Assembly (NCBI GenBank): GCA_022925895.1
Contig: JAKSYS010000315.1
Span: 1 to 64,000, forward strand
Length of the DNA: 64,000 nt
DNA from: Fragilaria crotonensis
Taxonomy: Eukaryota; Bacillariophyta; Fragilariophyceae; Fragilariales; Fragilariaceae
Reading direction: 5' to 3'
Shown here: positions 61,118 through 64,000 of the stretch, piece after piece
Numbering within the stretch: the first letter of the stretch is position 1
Layout: the number at the start of each line of letters is the position of its first letter
Notes under the pieces: generated by a model
What the model saw: the letters and a program-made list of their open reading frames with translations, nothing else
Databases searched by the model: none
Told to the model about the DNA's origin: nothing
Translations under genes and position numbers: made by a program

Positions 61118-64000
61118 TTACCATAGGATGCGTTGCGATAAATCCCGAAGCTTCGGTCCCGCCAAGAGCTTCGTAAAGATATCCGCCAGGTTAGTTTCAC
61201 CATCTTCCTTAGCAATCCGCACAGTCCCCGCAGCCTGAGCCTCGCGAGTGCGATGATACGCGATCGCCTGGTGCTTCTTCTTCAAAGTTGACTCCGGCCT
61301 GGTGGAATTCTTGACGACAGCTTCATTATCACAAAAAACATTACAAGGGTCCTCAACCGGGACACCCATCATCCTTAACTTGTACCGCAGCCCCTCAATC
61401 AACTCAACTGCGATCTTCATGGCAATGAACTCCGAGCCAAACGTGGATGACTCCACCGTGTTCTGTCGCTTGGAGTACCAAATGATCGGAGCGCGATTAA
61501 TATAGAGGATCACGCCAGTGTGCGATCGACGTGTCAACTGGCATCCTGCGTGATCAGCATCAACGAAACAAGTCATCATCACTGGCTTCCCTCGCGGCTC
61601 GGGCATGTTCTCCGGTATCGCTTCCTTCGCGTCAGGGTAATACTTCGACCAATCTTGTGTGGCAAAACGTCGCGGGTCGTAGCTTGGCTCGGTGTCGTCA
61701 AACACCATCGTTGATCGGTCGTACTGTTTCAGATATGCAAAGACATGGAACAACTGCTGAAGATGGCCCTCCCTGGCAGACACAAGATATCGTGACATCA
61801 GAGAAACCGGCATCAGGATGTCCACTCGCCCAAGTTCACAGATCCACCTTAAGACGCCGACCAACCCTTGATAGTAATTGAGCCGCTGTGCATCCAACTC
61901 CGCCGTCTGATCCAACTCTGGTCGATACCCCTGACTTAATGGAGTCGTGGTACGTTTCGGCAACCCCAACCCCACATTCTCCAACTCTGTCTCAACATCC
62001 TTGACAGCCCTCGCCACATACTTGGATGAAGACATGGCCCACCTGATCTTTCCCGGCTCGTCCGACTCGGGAATCCTGAACTGCTTGATCTCAGCCCCAA
62101 GATATACATCAGGCGCCTTCACGCTCCCATCCTTCAGCTTGTAAACCTTCGACAAAGCGTCCATCACATTCTTCGGATTAGTATCGAGACAGAGGATGTC
62201 ATCAACATACGCCAAGACATAGCTGTAGAACTTGGTTCCATCGGCTTTCGTCGCAGCCTTCATCCACACGTCCGGGTCCGCCTTACAACTCTGGTAGCCC
62301 ATATCCCGCAGCGACGCAGCAAGGTGGTCCCTGAATCGTGCTCCCGACGATTTCATTCCATAAAGGGCCCGCACAATCTTTGCTGGTCGCCCTCTCAAGT
62401 CGGGTGGGAACTCCAACCCAGCAACAACATATAACCTCTCTTCAGTCGGCGCCGAGAGATAGGCATTCTGGATGTCAGCCGCCAAGATATCGAGCCCATT
62501 CAAAGCCGCAAGAGTGAAAGCGATACGAACGCTGTCGCGTGAGACGACACTCGAGAAGGTCATTTCCTTCGGCACATCATGCTTCGCGCCATTCAGGACC
62601 AATCGCGCCTTCCTTGTCAGATCAAACTTGATGTCGAATATCATGTGACATGTCGCTTTCGCAAATCCAACCGGCGGGTTCGGGTCGTCGCTGAACTCAA
62701 ATGCAATCATCACATTTCTCATCTCCTTTTCAATGGCATCACGCCAAAAGGTAGTCCCCGTTCTGCGATCAATCGCAAGTGCCTCGGCCACAGTCTTCGG
62801 CAGTTCCACGCCATACTTGTGCGACCTCAGCCAATACTTGGTGGACTTTACCTTCTTGATTACACGATCCCGGCGGCGTAGCACATCGCAAACCCACCAA
62901 GCAAATGCAGGTTCCTCTGCGATCTTGTTGGCAACCGCATACTCCGCCACCTCAACGGGGTTCGCTTCTTTCAAGTCCTTCAACGGAATCCAATCCAGTA
63001 CCATCCTTCCAAGAGACCAAGAGTTTCCAACCCTCGTCGTCAACTTGGGACGACGCTGCCCATGACGGTTCTCAATGAAACCGTCGTCCTTTGACAGAGC
63101 CGATCCATCTTTCTTGTGGTCGGTGATCTCTTGTAAATGGCAAAGTGGCGACCCTCGTCGTCCACTTGTGAATATAAGTTTTCGGCAATCACATTCGCGG
63201 CATACGTCGCAGTCGATCCGTCTGGAAACTCAACCTGGTACTCCCGGGTGTCCAAGATCGGATTCGAGTGCCGCATACCGAGTGGATTACCGTCCCTCCC
63301 GTGCATCCGACCAACAACCTTCGCGCGTACCACGTCTTCGCCACGTGGCAGAAGCACGCTTGCCGATATGTACTCATCCATCGACTCAGGCGTGTAGTCG
63401 TCTGCCTCCTTCCTGGCTGATTCTGGTTCAAACGGTTCGAGGTCGTCTTCCGCATCTCGTTCCGCCTCCTGAACTTCCTCGATCGATGGAAACAACCCAT
63501 CGAAGTCGTCGTCAACCTCAGATTGGCGTTTACTGTCGCCGATCTTTTCATGCACCTGTTCGTCGAAGCGTTCCTTTGCGTCGATCGTGTGTTGCATTCG
63601 CTCGATCTCGTCTCCGATCAGAAAGACCGTTGACCTTGCGATTGGGCGGCAGGAGATCGGTAATACCCAATGGCAATTGCCACTCCCAATCCCTCTTGCC
63701 GGTCCCAACCAACGACCAAGCTTCACCTCTCCGTCATGGTCCATGTAATGTACCCATTGGTACCAACTGAACTGGACGTACATCGAGATGTCGGGCGTGT
63801 CACCATCCACCCTCTCCGCCGGAACTCGACCATTCAAAACCGGCGTATCATGCGCCGTCAGTCGCCTCGTCCCAGCGTACCATTCGCCGCAGAAGCACCA
63901 AGTCCGCTTCGGCGATCCTCCTGATTGCATGAACCGTCGAATTCCACGCTTGATGGAGCGAATGGAACTTTCCGCCTTATTTTGCCACGGGCTATAAGGC
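61118..64000 (-). mobile_element. Second Ty1/copia element, partial at window edge
   Basis: Minus-strand copia pol remains running off the right end. From right to left: end of the integrase region (WYQWVHYMDHDGEVKLGRWL), an acidic linker, reverse transcriptase (DIKFDLTRKARLVLNG, ADIQNAYLSAP, LAYVDDILCLD) and RNase H (CFVDADHAGCQLTRRSHTG, STFGSEFIAMK, CDNEAVVKNSTRP). Only distantly related to the 53.9-kb element, so it represents another lineage. Gag, protease and the 5' LTR are outside the window. The visible part looks broken at least once. Confidence 0.85.

Overview
The window is nuclear DNA of a photosynthetic stramenopile, most probably a pennate diatom. The evidence is small GT-AG introns, plastid precursors with a signal peptide followed by an ASAFAP-like motif, an LHC-superfamily gene, diatom-type Ty1/copia elements, and proline-threonine-linked secreted wall-type proteins. 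No species can be fixed from the sequence alone.

Layout. 0.3-8.5 kb: a three-exon P4-ATPase lipid flippase, converging on a plastid-targeted DUF3598-like gene, then an arylamine N-acetyltransferase gene; the last two need frameshifts to be read through. 8.5-10.2 kb: a divergent promoter with a perfect TGACGTCA site, then an LHC-like gene. 11.0-13.1 kb: a Crypton-type tyrosine-recombinase transposon. 13.4-16.5 kb: an AlkD-type DNA alkylation repair protein, a decayed copy of the LHC gene and a fringe-like glycosyltransferase. 18.3-21.8 kb: a secreted protein made of 20 tandem eight-cysteine modules. 22.1-33.5 kb: a small membrane protein, then a duplicated block holding a tubulin-tyrosine-ligase-like gene and a B-lectin/GH99-like gene. 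The second TTL copy is a remnant, and a third, larger GH99-like gene carries an extra carbohydrate-binding domain and a PT-rich linker. 34.4-36.6 kb: a probable plastid membrane protein and a CWF19-like splicing factor.

38.8-44.1 kb: the most novel object here. Two long convergent genes of an unclassified DNA transposon lie between imperfect 22-bp inverted repeats, with a 108-base hairpin near the left end. 44.4-49.1 kb: two tandem S51 peptidase genes (one with an internal 26-residue duplication) and a D-2-hydroxyacid dehydrogenase. 49.8-50.3 kb: a 456-bp hAT-type MITE with an exact 8-bp target duplication. 51.2 kb: a cluster of hairpins. 51.7-53.9 kb: a PAS/histidine kinase/receiver protein with degenerate ATP-binding boxes. 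A very young copia element (53.9-60.3 kb) sits 6 bp upstream of its start codon. From 61.1 kb to the window edge lies a second, opposite-strand copia element.

How the genes relate. The window is mostly unrelated housekeeping and plastid genes interrupted by three classes of DNA transposon and two copia elements. Local tandem duplication is the main source of new host genes: LHC and its pseudogene, TTL/GH99, the S51 pair, and the cysteine modules. The secreted cysteine-rich protein, the fringe-like transferase and the three lectin-GH99 proteins all point to the secretory pathway and cell surface, but nothing in the sequence shows they act together.
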